64,000 bases of DNA, taken from the NCBI RefSeq assembly GCF_902859935.1, contig NZ_CADIKI010000024.1, positions 86,860 to 150,859 on the forward strand, written 5' to 3'. Under the pieces are notes generated by a model. That model saw only the letters and a program-made list of their open reading frames with translations, was not told where the DNA came from and made no database searches. Positions 43,514 to 52,166 of the stretch are shown one piece after another. A program made the position numbers and the translations under genes. The stretch is from Paraburkholderia fynbosensis (GTDB taxonomy: Bacteria; Pseudomonadota; Gammaproteobacteria; Burkholderiales; Burkholderiaceae). Position 1 is the first letter of the stretch, and each line of letters begins with the position of its first letter.

Positions 43514-45196
43514 CTATGACGCGTCCGTCAGGACGGAATAGGTTTGCACGAGACGATTGCGCACCATGTCCACCCCGGGGATCATCCGTTTCTGACGTGA
43601 CAGCGCGAGATTGGCATATTCTGGCATCACCGCCCCCCAGCGCGGCGTCGGAACCGCGACCTGCTCAAAGTCCCAGACCGGGAATCCATTGGGTGGCACA
43701 ACGAATGACCCGCCCGGATAAGGGGCATCCGTACGATTTGCGCAGACCAGATAGACGCGGTTATCCTCCGCTTTGGGGACAGCCAGGAGGCGCCGCTGGT
43801 TCGGGTGTTCCCATGCGCAGCACCAGACAATGATTTCCGCGCCCATGAGCGTCAGCACCCGGCTCGACTCAGGAAACATGCCGTCGTAGTCGACCAGCAC
43901 GCCTAGACGGCCATATCGCGTGTCGAAGACCGCGAAGCCCTCGGCGGCCGACTGTGCCCATGAGCTTACCCGCGGCCCCAAGTGCACCTGACGTTGGCGG
44001 CCTATCATGCCGGAACCGTCCAGCAGCACAGCTTCCGGATACAACTTCCCCTCATATTCTCCGACGCCGGGCAAGATCACCAGCGCATCGTAGCGCGCGC
44101 AGATTCCGGTAAGCCGCTCGATCAGTGCTGGCGCCATCTGCGCCTGTTTACGCGCGCTCGCCGCGGATAACACCCAATCCGTCGCGCCGAAATACAGCGG
44201 AAGCGCAATGACCTTTACCCCGAGGCGGCACGCATGTTCAACCATCTCCACCGCATCGTCCACCGAGTGGTCTCTCGCAACATGAGCCTGAATGGCGGCG
44301 ACCTTCGTGGTACGTGTTTCCGGCACGACAGACTCCTCAAGAATCGCGTTCAACGGGGTGCGCTTGAAGTCCGTCGCGAGGATTCGGTAGGCGTCCGGGC
44401 GGCGATCCTGCATCTTTTCCCCGCCAAATTGCCAGCTGCGGGCGTTCTGCGTACCTACCACAATATCGGCTGACACAACCCCGTGCATGTCGTACGGGAT
44501 TCTGGCCTGAACATGACCATCAGGCGCGACGATCATGCTGCCGCCAGGATAGTAAATGCTGCGCTCGACGCCCGCCTTGGTCGCCGCGATGAACCACACG
44601 CCGTTCTCATAGGCTCGCGCCGGCACCCACATCTCGGCCTGGTCCATGGCGAAGAAATTCGCCATGTCGAGCACCACTTCGGCACCTTGCGCGGCGAGGC
44701 AACGGGCAATTTCAGGAATCCGGCCGTCGAAGCAGATCAGGAGACCAATGCGCCCCAGCTCCGTGTCCACCACCGGATTGCCCTTGGCGCCCACTTCGAA
44801 CCAGTTCTGGTCGTGAGTCGCGAGGAACTGCTTCTGGTAGTGGCAGATCAGTTCGCCGTCCGGGTCGAACAACAGCGCGGTGTTATAGACCTTGCCGTCG
44901 GCGCCTTCTTCCGTGAAACCCGAAGCAACGTAGATGTCATGTTCGCGACACAATGTGGCAAGTGCTTCGCAGTATGCGCCGTCGAGCGTTTCGGCCAGCT
45001 GCCGGCAGTGCTCGGCCGAGTCGAACAGGTATCCCGAGTTCATGCACTCGGGAAACACGACGAGTTGTGCCCCCTGACGCACGGCCTCTGCAACGTATCG
45101 TTTCACGAGCGCGATGTTGGCCGGCAGGTCGCCGAGTTCCGCCAAGGTCTGCACAACTGCTGCACGGAAAGTCTTGATCACGTTTGAACTGCTCAT
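43514..45196 (-). CDS. Tandem nitrilase-superfamily protein: active N-domain, degenerate C-domain
   Basis: 560 residues, two carbon-nitrogen hydrolase domains. Domain 1 (~8-250) keeps the catalytic triad Glu50 (VVFPECMNSGY), Lys122 (HYQKQFL) and Cys155 (LLICFDGRIPE). Domain 2 (~297-540) has the fold signatures (TTKVAAIQAHVA, GRLGVLVDYDGMFPESSRVL), but the equivalent positions are Leu334 (ALPLYFG), Gln403 (RQRQVHLG) and Asp436 (LVDYDG), so it should be catalytically dead. Reaction: amide, nitrile or carbamoyl C-N hydrolysis by a covalent thioester. The start overlaps the binding-protein stop by ATGA. Fusion was checked by reading one uninterrupted frame. Confidence 0.9.
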   Translation of the reverse strand: MSSSNVIKTFRAAVVQTLAELGDLPANIALVKRYVAEAVRQGAQLVVFPECMNSGYLFDSAEHCRQLAETLDGAYCEALATLCREHDIYVASGFTEEGADGKVYNTALLFDPDGELICHYQKQFLATHDQNWFEVGAKGNPVVDTELGRIGLLICFDGRIPEIARCLAAQGAEVVLDMANFFAMDQAEMWVPARAYENGVWFIAATKAGVERSIYYPGGSMIVAPDGHVQARIPYDMHGVVSADIVVGTQNARSWQFGGEKMQDRRPDAYRILATDFKRTPLNAILEESVVPETRTTKVAAIQAHVARDHSVDDAVEMVEHACRLGVKVIALPLYFGATDWVLSAASARKQAQMAPALIERLTGICARYDALVILPGVGEYEGKLYPEAVLLDGSGMIGRQRQVHLGPRVSSWAQSAAEGFAVFDTRYGRLGVLVDYDGMFPESSRVLTLMGAEIIVWCCAWEHPNQRRLLAVPKAEDNRVYLVCANRTDAPYPGGSFVVPPNGFPVWDFEQVAVPTPRWGAVMPEYANLALSRQKRMIPGVDMVRNRLVQTYSVLTDAS

Positions 45197-46185
45197 TTTG
45201 CAAAGTCCTTGCTGGTCAGGATGAGGGATGAGACGTCGACATGTTTCTTCAGGACACCTTCCTTCTGAAACACGTCGACGAGTGCCTGGTAAGACGCGAT
45301 GTCGGTCGCGTCGATCTCAGTCCAGGCGCGCAGATAGGGTTGGGCCACGATACCGACCTGGTCCGGCTTGATGGCGGTATATCTGGAAATCACCGGGCGA
45401 TAGGCGTCGAACGACTGATTGGCCATGCGGGTAGCCTCGTCAAGCACGGCAACGATCTTGCGGGCGGTCTCAGGCTTCTCCTTGATGAAGCGAGTAGTCA
45501 GCACCGAGACGCCCGAATAGAAGGGATCGGCCACCATGGTTTCAGCCGGATTGGTCATCGCGCGTCTCGCCTCCCCCGACGCCACGGCGATCGAACCGAC
45601 CGGTTCCAGCGACAGCGTCGCATCGACACCGCCGGACACCACGGAAGGCACCTGCAGGCCCGTGGCAATGTCCTGCAAACGGACATCCTTGTCCGGGTCG
45701 AGGCCCGCCTGCCTCACCATGTAGCGGGCGATGGTGCGCCACTGAACGCCCGGCAGATGTCCAAGACTCTTGCCCTTCAGATCCTTGAAGGATCGGATGG
45801 AGGAGTTCTTCGCGACAATCAGACCATCATTGATGCGGCCGGCCTTGTTCCCGCCGCCCTCCAGCCCAAATATCTTGAAACTGCCGGGAAAGCGCGATTC
45901 GGCCAGCGCTGTAATGCCCGCCGCCGTGCCGGGCGCGCCGACGTCAGCCTGCCCGGACACGAGCGCGTCCACGATCTGGTTCGGGTTTTCGAAGCGGACC
46001 GACTGTATTTCGATGCCCGCCCTCTCGAACAGCTTGTTTTCCATCGCGACGTAAAAGGCCGTCGTCTGCATGATAGGCAGCCATGCAATGGTTACCTTTT
46101 CCATCTTTTCCGCTGCTTGCGCCGAAGTCGCGGCGAGCATAACGATAGCCGCGGACGCCGCGGCCAGAATGTTTGCCAATCTCAT
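45193..46185 (-). CDS. ABC substrate-binding protein (NMT1/SsuA-like) of nitrilase operon
   Basis: 330 residues with a Sec signal (LANILAAASAAIVMLAATSA, cleavage after AQA). Core: VTIAWLPIMQTTAFYVAMEN, LVSGQADVGAPGTAAGITAL and FKDLKGKSLGHLPGVQWRTI. It binds an unknown small organic ligand for the permease and ATPase upstream. Start 46185 is chosen ahead of the signal peptide, with GGGG upstream; the longer frame would add a non-signal leader. It overlaps the nitrilase gene by four bases. Confidence 0.9.
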   Translation of the reverse strand: MRLANILAAASAAIVMLAATSAQAAEKMEKVTIAWLPIMQTTAFYVAMENKLFERAGIEIQSVRFENPNQIVDALVSGQADVGAPGTAAGITALAESRFPGSFKIFGLEGGGNKAGRINDGLIVAKNSSIRSFKDLKGKSLGHLPGVQWRTIARYMVRQAGLDPDKDVRLQDIATGLQVPSVVSGGVDATLSLEPVGSIAVASGEARRAMTNPAETMVADPFYSGVSVLTTRFIKEKPETARKIVAVLDEATRMANQSFDAYRPVISRYTAIKPDQVGIVAQPYLRAWTEIDATDIASYQALVDVFQKEGVLKKHVDVSSLILTSKDFAK

Positions 46186-46235
46186 GTGAACCCCGCGAGG
46201 ACGTTTTTGAGGAAATTTCGTTTTCTTAAAGACCG

Positions 46236-47012
46236 CTACTTTCCTGACCACTTCACAAAGAACCGTTCCAGAGCCAGGAAGCCAAGATTGATCGCGTATC
46301 CGATGCAACCTGTGGCAATGATCGTTCCATACATTTGACCAAGGTCGTAAACCTGCTCGGCGTCGATAATCCGACGCCCCATCCCGTCGGAAGAACCAAT
46401 GAACATTTCGGCGACAATGATCACCACCAGCGCATAGGAGACACCGAGCCTCAGCCCGACGAACGTTTGCGGTAAAGACTCGTAGAACATCACGTCGCGT
46501 AGCACTCGCCAGTCAGATGCGCCCATTACGCGCGCCGCGAGAATGCGTGTCTTGCGTGCGTTCATTACGCCATAGGCCGTGTTGAACACAATCACGAGCC
46601 AGGCGGAAAATGCCGCCACTGCGACCTTGGATTCCTCGCCGATGCCAAACACCAGCAGAAACAGCGGAAACATGGCAGTGGCTGGCGTCGAACGGAAAAA
46701 GTCGATGATGAATTCGGTGGAGCGGTAAATCACCGGGCTCGAACCCAGCACGACACCGACCGGAATGCCCGCCACCGCTGCAATGACGAACGCATAGCCG
46801 GTACGTAGCGCGGTCGCGACGAGGTCCGGCCACAGCGTGCCCTGCACGACGCTGGACCACAGCGTGCCGAACGTTTCGAGAGGCCCAGGCAGCAGGCGGG
46901 GCGTCACCCAATGGACCGAATGTGCGACGCTCCAGAGCAGAACCAGTCCTATCGGACCGATCAGGCCAGGACGAACAACGCGCGTTCGCCATGCTGAACG
47001 GTTTGCCATCAT
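46236..47012 (-). CDS. ABC transporter permease (SsuC type) of nitrilase operon
   Basis: 258 residues with six hydrophobic segments (PGLIGPIGLVLLWSVAHSV, TGYAFVIAAVAGIPVGVVLG). The coupling loop reads ARVMGASDWRVLRDVMFYES. It starts in an ATGA overlap with the ATPase stop at 47009-47012 and is 50 bp before the binding protein. Confidence 0.92.
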   Translation of the reverse strand: MMANRSAWRTRVVRPGLIGPIGLVLLWSVAHSVHWVTPRLLPGPLETFGTLWSSVVQGTLWPDLVATALRTGYAFVIAAVAGIPVGVVLGSSPVIYRSTEFIIDFFRSTPATAMFPLFLLVFGIGEESKVAVAAFSAWLVIVFNTAYGVMNARKTRILAARVMGASDWRVLRDVMFYESLPQTFVGLRLGVSYALVVIIVAEMFIGSSDGMGRRIIDAEQVYDLGQMYGTIIATGCIGYAINLGFLALERFFVKWSGK

Positions 47013-47815
47013 CGACGCACCTCCCGCTGAAAGACTTCGAGGCTACGGCGCTTCGCCGCAATGAATTGCGGATGATGCAGGGTGGCATCGGTGCGTGGAT
47101 AGGGCAATTCGCACGGTACGACGGCCGCCACCCGGGTTGGCCGCCGCGTCAGCATCAGAACCCTGTCGGCCAGGTAGACCGCATCCTCCAGATCATGGGA
47201 CACCAGGATCATCGTGACCCCGCTTTGGACGAACACGGATTGCAGCTTCTCACGGATGAACAGGGTCATTTCGTAGTCGAGCGCGGAAAACGGCTCGTCA
47301 AGAAAGACAACCTCTGGATGTGGTGCTAGTGCACGCAGAATCGAAATCAATTGCTGTTGCCCGCCGGAAAACTCATAGGGATAGCGGTTCAGATCGAACC
47401 GTACGTCGAATTGCTCAACGAGTTCGTGCACGCGTTCACGCCGTTGCGTCGTGTTCATGCCTTGGATTTTCAACGGATACTCGATGTTCTCGAATGCACG
47501 CCGCCACGGAAACAGCGCCTCGCGATAGTTTTGAAAGACATAACCGATTGTGACATCGCGCACGTCCCGTTCGTCGAACAGGATCTGCCCTGCATCGTAG
47601 GGCGCGAGCCCCGCCATCATGTTGATCAGCGTGGACTTGCCGCAGCCGTTCGGGCCGAATATCGACGTGAAACTACCCGCTGGAATCTCCAGATCGAATC
47701 TGTCATATAGGGGCTGCCCGCCAAAAAATTTACTCAAGCCTTTTACGGTGACGGCGGGACGCCGTGGCGCCGTGGTCGTCGGTGTTGGATATATCGCTTC
47801 TACGCTTGCATGCAT
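47009..47815 (-). CDS. ABC transporter ATPase (SsuB/TauB type) of nitrilase operon
   Basis: 268 residues: Walker A FGPNGCGKST, Q-loop YVFQNYREALFPWR, an NrtD-like signature FSGGQQQLISILRAL, Walker B VVFLDEPFSALD and switch His VSHDLEDA. It is the first gene of the operon running to the tandem nitrilase, and it is divergent from the NifA-like activator gene. A sigma-54-like promoter lies ~60 bp upstream. Confidence 0.92.
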   Translation of the reverse strand: MHASVEAIYPTPTTTAPRRPAVTVKGLSKFFGGQPLYDRFDLEIPAGSFTSIFGPNGCGKSTLINMMAGLAPYDAGQILFDERDVRDVTIGYVFQNYREALFPWRRAFENIEYPLKIQGMNTTQRRERVHELVEQFDVRFDLNRYPYEFSGGQQQLISILRALAPHPEVVFLDEPFSALDYEMTLFIREKLQSVFVQSGVTMILVSHDLEDAVYLADRVLMLTRRPTRVAAVVPCELPYPRTDATLHHPQFIAAKRRSLEVFQREVRR

Positions 47816-47875
47816 TCGCTGCCCCTCTGAATCGATCGGACGTTCGGGGAGTGCCCGTTGACGAGTGAGGCTATA

Positions 47876-47891
47876 CGCAATATCCGTGCTA
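47876..47891 (-). promoter_or_regulatory. Sigma-54-like promoter of nitrilase operon
   Basis: Minus strand TAGCACGGATATTGCG matches TGGCAC-N5-TTGCW except the first G of the -24 doublet (A) and the last base. Spacing between the -24 G and -12 C is correct. Transcription would start ~50 bp before the ATPase gene. The divergent gene encodes a sigma-54 activator, which makes the match credible. Confidence 0.6.
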
Positions 47892-48001
47892 GCTGCACCT
47901 AACTCACCTTCATTTGCTCATAACGGCTGCCGGGCGAGCGAAACGCAAGAGGGTATTGCTATCGTGGTCTCGCGGATCATTCATTCCTGAGTCGTCGAAT
48001 T

Positions 48002-48027
48002 GTTAACAAACGAATATTTTGTTCACG
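48002..48027. promoter_or_regulatory. Enhancer-like palindrome in divergent region
   Basis: Inverted repeat GTTAACAAA-N7-TTTGTTCAC (eight of nine arm bases complementary) about 130-150 bp upstream of the sigma-54-like promoter and ~90 bp ahead of the activator's start. This is a typical place for an enhancer-binding-protein site. It does not match the NifA TGT-N10-ACA pattern. Confidence 0.45.
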
Positions 48028-48116
48028 TAAATTGCGCAAAGCATCATCCCATTCGCGGCGGTTACTGGACGCCGCGAGAACGCATTCCCAATCGATCTGC
48101 GGACGTCGTCATATCC

Positions 48117-49781
48117 ATGCCCCAGCCCATCGGTTCTTCCTGTGAAGACGCGGTCGACACGACCAATCGTTCGTCTGCGCGCGCAGACCTCGCGCTCGAA
48201 GTCCACGTCGACGTCAACTGGTCACTGCACGAACTCTTCTTCCGGCGCGAACTGGCTAAGGTGGTGGGGCGGTACTCAAACTCCGCTGAAAACCTGCGCG
48301 AGGTATTCCATCTGCTCTCGGAAATCCTGGGACTCAATCGAGGACGCCTGTTCTTGGCCGATCCGGCGACCGGCAGATTGACGCTCCGATGCGCTTACGG
48401 GCTGACGCGCGACGAAATGAGGCGCGGCGTATTCGCGCCTGGCGAAGGCATTACCGGCAAAGTGTTCGAGTCCGGCCAGTTGACCATCGTGCAGGACATC
48501 GACGCAGAATCGCGTTATCTGTGGCGTACCGTGCCGCGCAGCGCACTGCCGAACGGCACGACATCCATGTTCTTCTTCCCGATCCAGGTAAGCGGTCATA
48601 CGCGAGGCGTCTTCAGCGTCAACCGGTTTCGCGGCATCTCCCGCAGCCTGACGGCCGACCTCGAAATACTGCGCGAGGTCGCGGCTCAAATCGGGCAGTT
48701 GCTGCGCCTCGACGACCTCATTGCGGAACGCATTCAGACCCGCACTGCGGCACTCGAATACGAAAACCAGACTCTGAAGCAGGCGTTAGATCAGCAAGCG
48801 CGCAGCTACGGCGTAATCGGTGAATCGGCAAAAATTCGCACGGTTATCCGGCAGATCGAACAGGTCGCCCCCAGCGACGCTACCGTCCTGCTACTGGGCG
48901 AATCCGGTACCGGAAAGGAACTGTTGGCACACGCCGTTCATCTCGCCAGTCCGCGCCGCGACTTTCCGTTTGTCAGGGTGAATTGCGGGGCGGTCCCCGA
49001 GGCGCTGTTCGAATCCGAACTGTTCGGCCACGAGAAAGGGTCTTTTACCGGCGCCACAAGTACTCGCCCCGGTCGTATCGAGGAAGCGAACAACGGGACA
49101 CTATTTCTCGATGAGATCGGCGACCTGCCTTTTAACATGCAGGTCAAGCTCCTGCGCACGTTGCAGGAGCGCACCGTCTCGCGCATCGGCGCGCGCCGTG
49201 AGCAACGTGTTGACGTACGCATCGTGGCCGCCACCAACCAGGATCTGCGGCAACGCGTAAGCGAAGGAAAGTTTCGTCTCGACCTGTTCTACCGGCTCTA
49301 TGTCGTACCCATTCATCTCGCGCCGCTTCGCGAGCGTCCGGAAGACATTGCATCATTGGTCCAATATTTCCTGCAGGAAGCCAACAGACGCTTCAAACGC
49401 AACGCGCGGCTCTCCGGCGAAGCACTGGCCGCCTTGATCCGCTATCCGTGGCCTGGAAACGTACGCCAAGTGCAGAACGTGATCGACCGCCTGACGCTAT
49501 TAACCGAATTGCCGTTCATCGACGCACCCGAAGTTCTGGCGGTTCTGGACACGGAAGGCAACTCGTTGGCGTCAGTAACAGCAATGCCATCGGTAGACAG
49601 TGTGGGTCGTGTCGAATTGTCGAGGCATGTCAGCCTCGATCAGCGCCAACGTATCGTCATGGCGTTGGTGCGGGCCGGCGGTGTCAAATCGCGGGCGGCC
49701 CAACAACTCGGGTTGACACTCAGCCAACTCAACTATCGGATTCGAGTGCTGGGCATCGGCATGGAAGAAATTAGACCATAA
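48117..49781 (+). CDS. NifA-like sigma-54-dependent activator (GAF-AAA+-HTH)
   Basis: 554 residues. GAF domain (~55-195, NLREVFHLLSEILGLNRGRL, GEGITGKVFESGQLTIVQDI), central AAA+ domain (~235-460) with Walker A LLGESGTGKELLAH, sigma-54 loop GSFTGA, Walker B FLDEIGDLPF and the Arg-finger region RLDLFYRLYVVPIHL. The C-terminal Fis-type HTH reads SRAAQQLGLTLSQLNYRIRV. The GAF domain should sense a small ligand. Divergent from the nitrilase operon, which has a sigma-54-like promoter. ATG 48117 is preferred; a TTG start at 48000 is possible but would cover the palindrome. Confidence 0.92.
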   Translation: MPQPIGSSCEDAVDTTNRSSARADLALEVHVDVNWSLHELFFRRELAKVVGRYSNSAENLREVFHLLSEILGLNRGRLFLADPATGRLTLRCAYGLTRDEMRRGVFAPGEGITGKVFESGQLTIVQDIDAESRYLWRTVPRSALPNGTTSMFFFPIQVSGHTRGVFSVNRFRGISRSLTADLEILREVAAQIGQLLRLDDLIAERIQTRTAALEYENQTLKQALDQQARSYGVIGESAKIRTVIRQIEQVAPSDATVLLLGESGTGKELLAHAVHLASPRRDFPFVRVNCGAVPEALFESELFGHEKGSFTGATSTRPGRIEEANNGTLFLDEIGDLPFNMQVKLLRTLQERTVSRIGARREQRVDVRIVAATNQDLRQRVSEGKFRLDLFYRLYVVPIHLAPLRERPEDIASLVQYFLQEANRRFKRNARLSGEALAALIRYPWPGNVRQVQNVIDRLTLLTELPFIDAPEVLAVLDTEGNSLASVTAMPSVDSVGRVELSRHVSLDQRQRIVMALVRAGGVKSRAAQQLGLTLSQLNYRIRVLGIGMEEIRP

Positions 49782-49960
49782 GTCATCCAAAGCTGTCGTT
49801 TGCCGACGCGCCGTGGCCGCGGCGCTCATGCGCTCCGGGCGACGCCCCCGGTCAACAGCTATTCATAAGCCAAAGCAAAGAAGGCGGTACCGCAACCGGT
49901 GCGATACGCTGCCCGGCAGCCCGATAGCTTCGGAGCCCGCGTACGCCCCTGCGCCGAGAG

Positions 49961-50317
49961 TTGAATCGCCCGTGCTATGCACGACTGTGTGAAACTCTCG
50001 GCTTAGTCGACGTACTATCGTGGGCAGCCAAGTTTCAGGCTGGCACTGGGCTACCGCTGGTGGTCGACTCCGTCCAAATGAACTCTTTGCAGGTCGAGGA
50101 CGGTATCGCGGCGAAGATTGTGATCAAGGGCAACCATGATGTACGGGCAGCATGCACGATGCTGGCGGCCAATCGAAAGTTTCAAATGGAGCGATTCCAG
50201 CTCAGGATTGGGCACCCTACGGGTTCGGTGACCCTTTCAAACACTTGCTCGGCTACTTTGAACGTGGACGACCCGGACGGCGTTCTTCTTGAGCAGTTAC
50301 GCAGCGCTCTGGCTTAG
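49961..50317 (+). CDS. Hypothetical protein
   Basis: 118 residues, no signal peptide or membrane segment, no family recognised. It contains VVDSVQMNSLQVEDGIAAKI and NRKFQMERFQLRIGHPTGSV, mixed alpha/beta. RBS GAGAG lies five bases upstream. It converges with the LysR gene and overlaps its end by four bases. The 49782-49960 gap has no gene. Confidence 0.45.
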   Translation: MNRPCYARLCETLGLVDVLSWAAKFQAGTGLPLVVDSVQMNSLQVEDGIAAKIVIKGNHDVRAACTMLAANRKFQMERFQLRIGHPTGSVTLSNTCSATLNVDDPDGVLLEQLRSALA

Positions 50318-51243
50318 AGCCTCGTATTGCCTGGAAGCGCGTTACCGCGCACATACGCGTTGAACGAGTGCGCACTTAAAAAATCGATAAAAGCGCGCAG
50401 CTTAGGCACCACGTACTTGCTCGAAGGCCAAAGAACTGTCAACGGACGCGGCTGTTGCTCCTCAGCATCAAGCACCCTTTGCAACTGGCCGCGCTCAAGA
50501 GCGTCACGAACACAGAAATCTGGCAAACAAGCGATGCCCCTGCCTTGCGTCGCGAGGAAAGCAAGTGTCTCGATGGCGTTACAGCTTATCGTAGAGCGCA
50601 CATTTTGCAGAATCAGGTTATTCCAGCCGTCGACGGGCCACGGCTCAATCTTGCCAGTATTGGGAAACTTATAGAGCAGGCATCTATGTCGCAACAGGTC
50701 CGTTGGTATCTCTGGACTGCCCTCTCGGACAAGATAATCTGGCGACGCTACCAACAATCTTTGAAAAGTGAGGATTTGCCGGCTAACCAATCTGCTGTCG
50801 TCAACATCTCCAATTCGGACAACCGCATCAAAAGCCTCATCAATCAGGTCTACCTTGCGATCCGAAAAATCAACTTCGAGCTCAATGTTAGGGAACGCAA
50901 TCATAAACTGATCTAGAACTGAGTGAAGCAGTGTTCCGACATAGGGCAGGCTAACTCTCAATAGGCCCCGGGGGACGCCTTTGATGTCAGACAGCTCCTC
51001 TTCAGCTGCCGCCATTTCCGAAATAATTCGCTGACATCGCTGCAAGAAGAGAACGCCCTCAGCGGTGAGTTTCATATTCCGGGTGTTCCGCTGAAACAGC
51101 CGAGTCGCCAAACGCTCTTCAAGGCGCGAAACACTTTTCCCCACAGCTGAGGCAGAAATACCGAGTATCCGCCCGGCGTCAACAAAGCTGCACGTTTCCG
51201 CCGATTTGACGAACGCAACGAGTCCCGCAAAATTGTCCATCAC
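50314..51243 (-). CDS. LysR-family regulator, divergent from MoaF-like operon
   Basis: 309 residues. HTH LVAFVKSAETCSFVDAGRIL, GISASAVGKSVSRLEERLAT; CrgA-like effector domain (LLRVSLPYVGTLLHSVLDQF, FDAVVRIGDVDDSRLVSRQI). Start 51243 (or the next codon, 51240). It faces the 51392-53341 operon across a 148-bp gap and is its likely regulator. Confidence 0.9.
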   Translation of the reverse strand: MMDNFAGLVAFVKSAETCSFVDAGRILGISASAVGKSVSRLEERLATRLFQRNTRNMKLTAEGVLFLQRCQRIISEMAAAEEELSDIKGVPRGLLRVSLPYVGTLLHSVLDQFMIAFPNIELEVDFSDRKVDLIDEAFDAVVRIGDVDDSRLVSRQILTFQRLLVASPDYLVREGSPEIPTDLLRHRCLLYKFPNTGKIEPWPVDGWNNLILQNVRSTISCNAIETLAFLATQGRGIACLPDFCVRDALERGQLQRVLDAEEQQPRPLTVLWPSSKYVVPKLRAFIDFLSAHSFNAYVRGNALPGNTRL

Positions 51244-51391
51244 GTCTCCGGCATCTACGCATTCAGGACATCAACGTCCGATATGCAAGGAGGCAAAGCC
51301 CATTTATCTCATCTTACCCGATGGATTACAGTTTCGCTGGATGGCAATCAGCCATCTTATGAAAGCATTTTGTAACATACTGGAGCGAAAG

Positions 51392-51703
51392 ATGACGCAG
51401 TTGTTTCCCTATGCTGGTCAAGAGTTCACCGTCAATTACGGCGGGGATTTGATCTTCAAGAACATTTACTCGAAAGACGGAAAGCACGTTACCGCAGAGT
51501 TTCTTGCCGGTGAAATGGCAGGGGCGAAAATGACCATGCCTTTTTGCTGGCAAGCATTGCCGGCCGGCGACTTCTTGCTTTGGTGGCAGGAAGACGACAA
51601 GTCCACCATCGTACACTGCGATAATTTCGAAGCGAAGAAATCCAAGACCTTCTACACGAAGCTCGACGGCAGCTTTTACGTTCTCGATGGTGTCATTTCC
51701 TGA
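51392..51703 (+). CDS. MoaF-like domain protein, copy 1
   Basis: 103 residues of the MoaF lipocalin-like fold: YAGQEFTVNYGGDLIFKNIY, SKDGKHVTAEFLAGEMAG, LPAGDFLLWWQEDDKSTIVH, LDGSFYVLDGVIS. MoaF in Klebsiella belongs to a monoamine regulon, not to molybdenum cofactor synthesis; the role is undefined, perhaps small-ligand binding. The ATG at 51392 has GGAG six bases upstream. A paralogue lies at 58208. First gene of an operon with GlcG-like and MFS genes. Confidence 0.82.
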   Translation: MTQLFPYAGQEFTVNYGGDLIFKNIYSKDGKHVTAEFLAGEMAGAKMTMPFCWQALPAGDFLLWWQEDDKSTIVHCDNFEAKKSKTFYTKLDGSFYVLDGVIS

Positions 51704-51716
51704 CCATTGAAGGGCC

Positions 51717-52166
51717 TTGATTTGTCGAAGACAGAGGGGCGCGAGACAACACTTAGACGAGAGCCATCAATTGTTTCTGGAACATATAACGGAAGAAGTA
51801 ATTTCCCGCGCCCTCAACGCCGCGGATAATTTCGATGCAACCATTTGCGTCAGTGTTGTGGATAAAAACGGCCTCCTGTGTGGTTTCCGACGTATGGTGG
51901 ACGTAATTCCTGGCGCCATCGATGTCGCTTTCAAGAAAGCTCGCACGGCGTCCCTGTTCCGGCTAGATACGGAGGAAATCGGGAAGATAATGCGCCCGGA
52001 CGGCGTCGCATACACTCTCGAATTCACAAACGGCGGTCTGATTGGCTTCGGCGGCGGCGTTGTCATTTATGACAACACCGCCCGTGTTGTAGGAGCAGTC
52101 GGTGTGTCCGGCGCGACTCCGGGAATCGACAATCAAATTGCATTGAAGGCCGCGGGGCGCGAATGA
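51717..52166 (+). CDS. GlcG/HbpS-like (DUF336) protein
   Basis: About 149 residues in this frame. It has the GlcG/HbpS haem-degrading-family core: EEVISRALNAADNFDATICV, SVVDKNGLLCGFRRMVDVIP, AIDVAFKKARTASLF, GGVVIYDNTARVVGAVGVSG. The start is uncertain: no ATG is available, the TTG at 51717 is the first option, and the 20-odd N-terminal residues look foreign, so an alternative start near 51770 is likely. The stop overlaps the MFS start by ATGA. Confidence 0.78.
   Translation: MICRRQRGARQHLDESHQLFLEHITEEVISRALNAADNFDATICVSVVDKNGLLCGFRRMVDVIPGAIDVAFKKARTASLFRLDTEEIGKIMRPDGVAYTLEFTNGGLIGFGGGVVIYDNTARVVGAVGVSGATPGIDNQIALKAAGRE

Noticed and set aside
45241..46338. 365-codon plus-strand frame opposite the nitrilase-operon binding protein
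   Set aside because: No motifs and Arg/His-rich; the minus strand has a signal peptide and NMT1-type core.
51392..51703. MoaF-like gene as part of molybdenum cofactor synthesis serving the Mo-hydroxylase
   Set aside because: The name MoaF comes from a monoamine regulon, not cofactor synthesis, and the gene is 35 kb from the hydroxylase.
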